This document shows positions 5,349-5,436 of a stretch of 5,436 nt of DNA, in pieces (within the stretch, counting starts at the first letter, position 1; each line of letters starts with the position of its first letter). This DNA is from Nitrososphaerales archaeon TH5895 (GTDB taxonomy: Archaea > Thermoproteota > Nitrososphaeria > Nitrososphaerales > Nitrososphaeraceae), in assembly GCA_014523695.1 (NCBI GenBank), contig JAATVS010000579.1, positions 1-5,436 on the forward strand, read 5' to 3'. The notes under the pieces were generated by a model. The model did not search any database. It had not been told where the DNA came from and was given only the letters and a program-made list of their open reading frames with translations. The position numbers were made by a program, and so were the translations under genes.

Positions 5349-5365
5349 TTTTTTAGTAGATTTTT
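5349..5365 (+). terminator. Double T-tract, possible archaeal terminator
   Basis: T6 (5349-5354) and T5 (5361-5365) are separated by AGTAGA on the + strand, preceded by a weak stem CGTT/AACG plus CCC/GGG (5322-5348). Repeated U-tracts are the usual archaeal stop signal. No + strand protein gene lies upstream in the gap, so if real it would end a non-coding transcript. Confidence 0.4.
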
Positions 5366-5367
5366 GA

Positions 5368-5436
5368 TCAATCAGGATATTTGGAGAACGACTGTGATCT
5401 CTTAATTTCTGGTGCTTTAGGAGTCGTAATACCAAA
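5368..5436 (-). CDS. Possible C-terminal end of a gene entering from the right edge
   Basis: One - strand frame is open from the right edge for 22 residues and ends at TGA (FGITTPKAPEIKR followed by SQSFSKYPD). Its composition is compatible with the end of a soluble protein, but the piece is too short to recognise, and another - strand frame is open for longer (to about 5312) with a less protein-like, Arg/Lys-rich composition. It is offered only as a pointer for whoever has the next window. Confidence 0.2.
   Translation of the reverse strand, partial: FGITTPKAPEIKRSQSFSKYPD

Larger units (their letters stand above)
4994..5436. other. Long gene-free stretch rich in inverted repeats
   Basis: No convincing protein gene is seen. 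The longest + strand frame noted is 34 codons (5074-5178) with no family resemblance and no ribosome binding site, and it coincides with the hairpin cluster. The stretch holds the inverted repeat cluster (5086-5219), a 12-bp palindrome (5247-5258), a + strand double T-tract (5349-5365) and, at the right edge, a short - strand frame that could be the end of a further gene. No tRNA T-arm, SRP RNA or RNase P RNA signature was recognised. Confidence 0.65.

Overview
The window reads as chromosomal DNA of an ammonia-oxidising archaeon of the Nitrososphaeria (Thaumarchaeota), most likely a soil-type Nitrososphaera/Nitrosocosmicus relative. This is inferred from four things: a DUF6659-type protein (a family I know mainly from this lineage), a small CxCGH zinc-ribbon-like protein of a type common there, archaeal TATA boxes placed about 26-35 bp before start codons, and moderately AT-rich DNA (about 40% GC by eye). 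No rRNA or tRNA gene is present to confirm it.

Layout: the left edge holds the 3' two thirds of an iron-containing alcohol dehydrogenase gene on the + strand (1-708). All other genes are on the - strand. Read in transcription order from the right they are: a zinc-binding small protein (4972-4724); a gene-free gap; a ureohydrolase of the arginase/agmatinase family (4282-3413) followed after 31 bp by a YgjP-like zinc metallopeptidase (3381-2659), probably one operon; an 81-residue protein of unknown function (2522-2277); a two-domain rhodanese-type sulfurtransferase (2201-1383); and a DUF6659-type protein (1191-775), which converges on the alcohol dehydrogenase.

The genes do not form one obvious pathway. 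They look like short independent units, several with their own TATA box and almost no 5' leader (DUF6659, ureohydrolase, probably the 81-residue gene). The zinc protein is the exception. It has a good Shine-Dalgarno match (AGGTGAT) at the right distance from a TTG start, which implies a transcript with a leader.

Two long non-coding stretches stand out: 4283-4723, with a run of nine G and scattered weak inverted repeats, and 4973-5436. The second has a dense run of adjacent inverted repeats (5086-5219), a 12-bp perfect palindrome and a double T-tract on the + strand with no + strand gene before it. It is the best place here for an undescribed RNA or leader element, but this is a hypothesis. 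No mobile element, CRISPR array or defence system was seen. At protein level the oddest points are substitutions at active-site positions of the alcohol dehydrogenase (Gln for a metal-ligand His) and of the ureohydrolase (Tyr for the usual catalytic-loop His).
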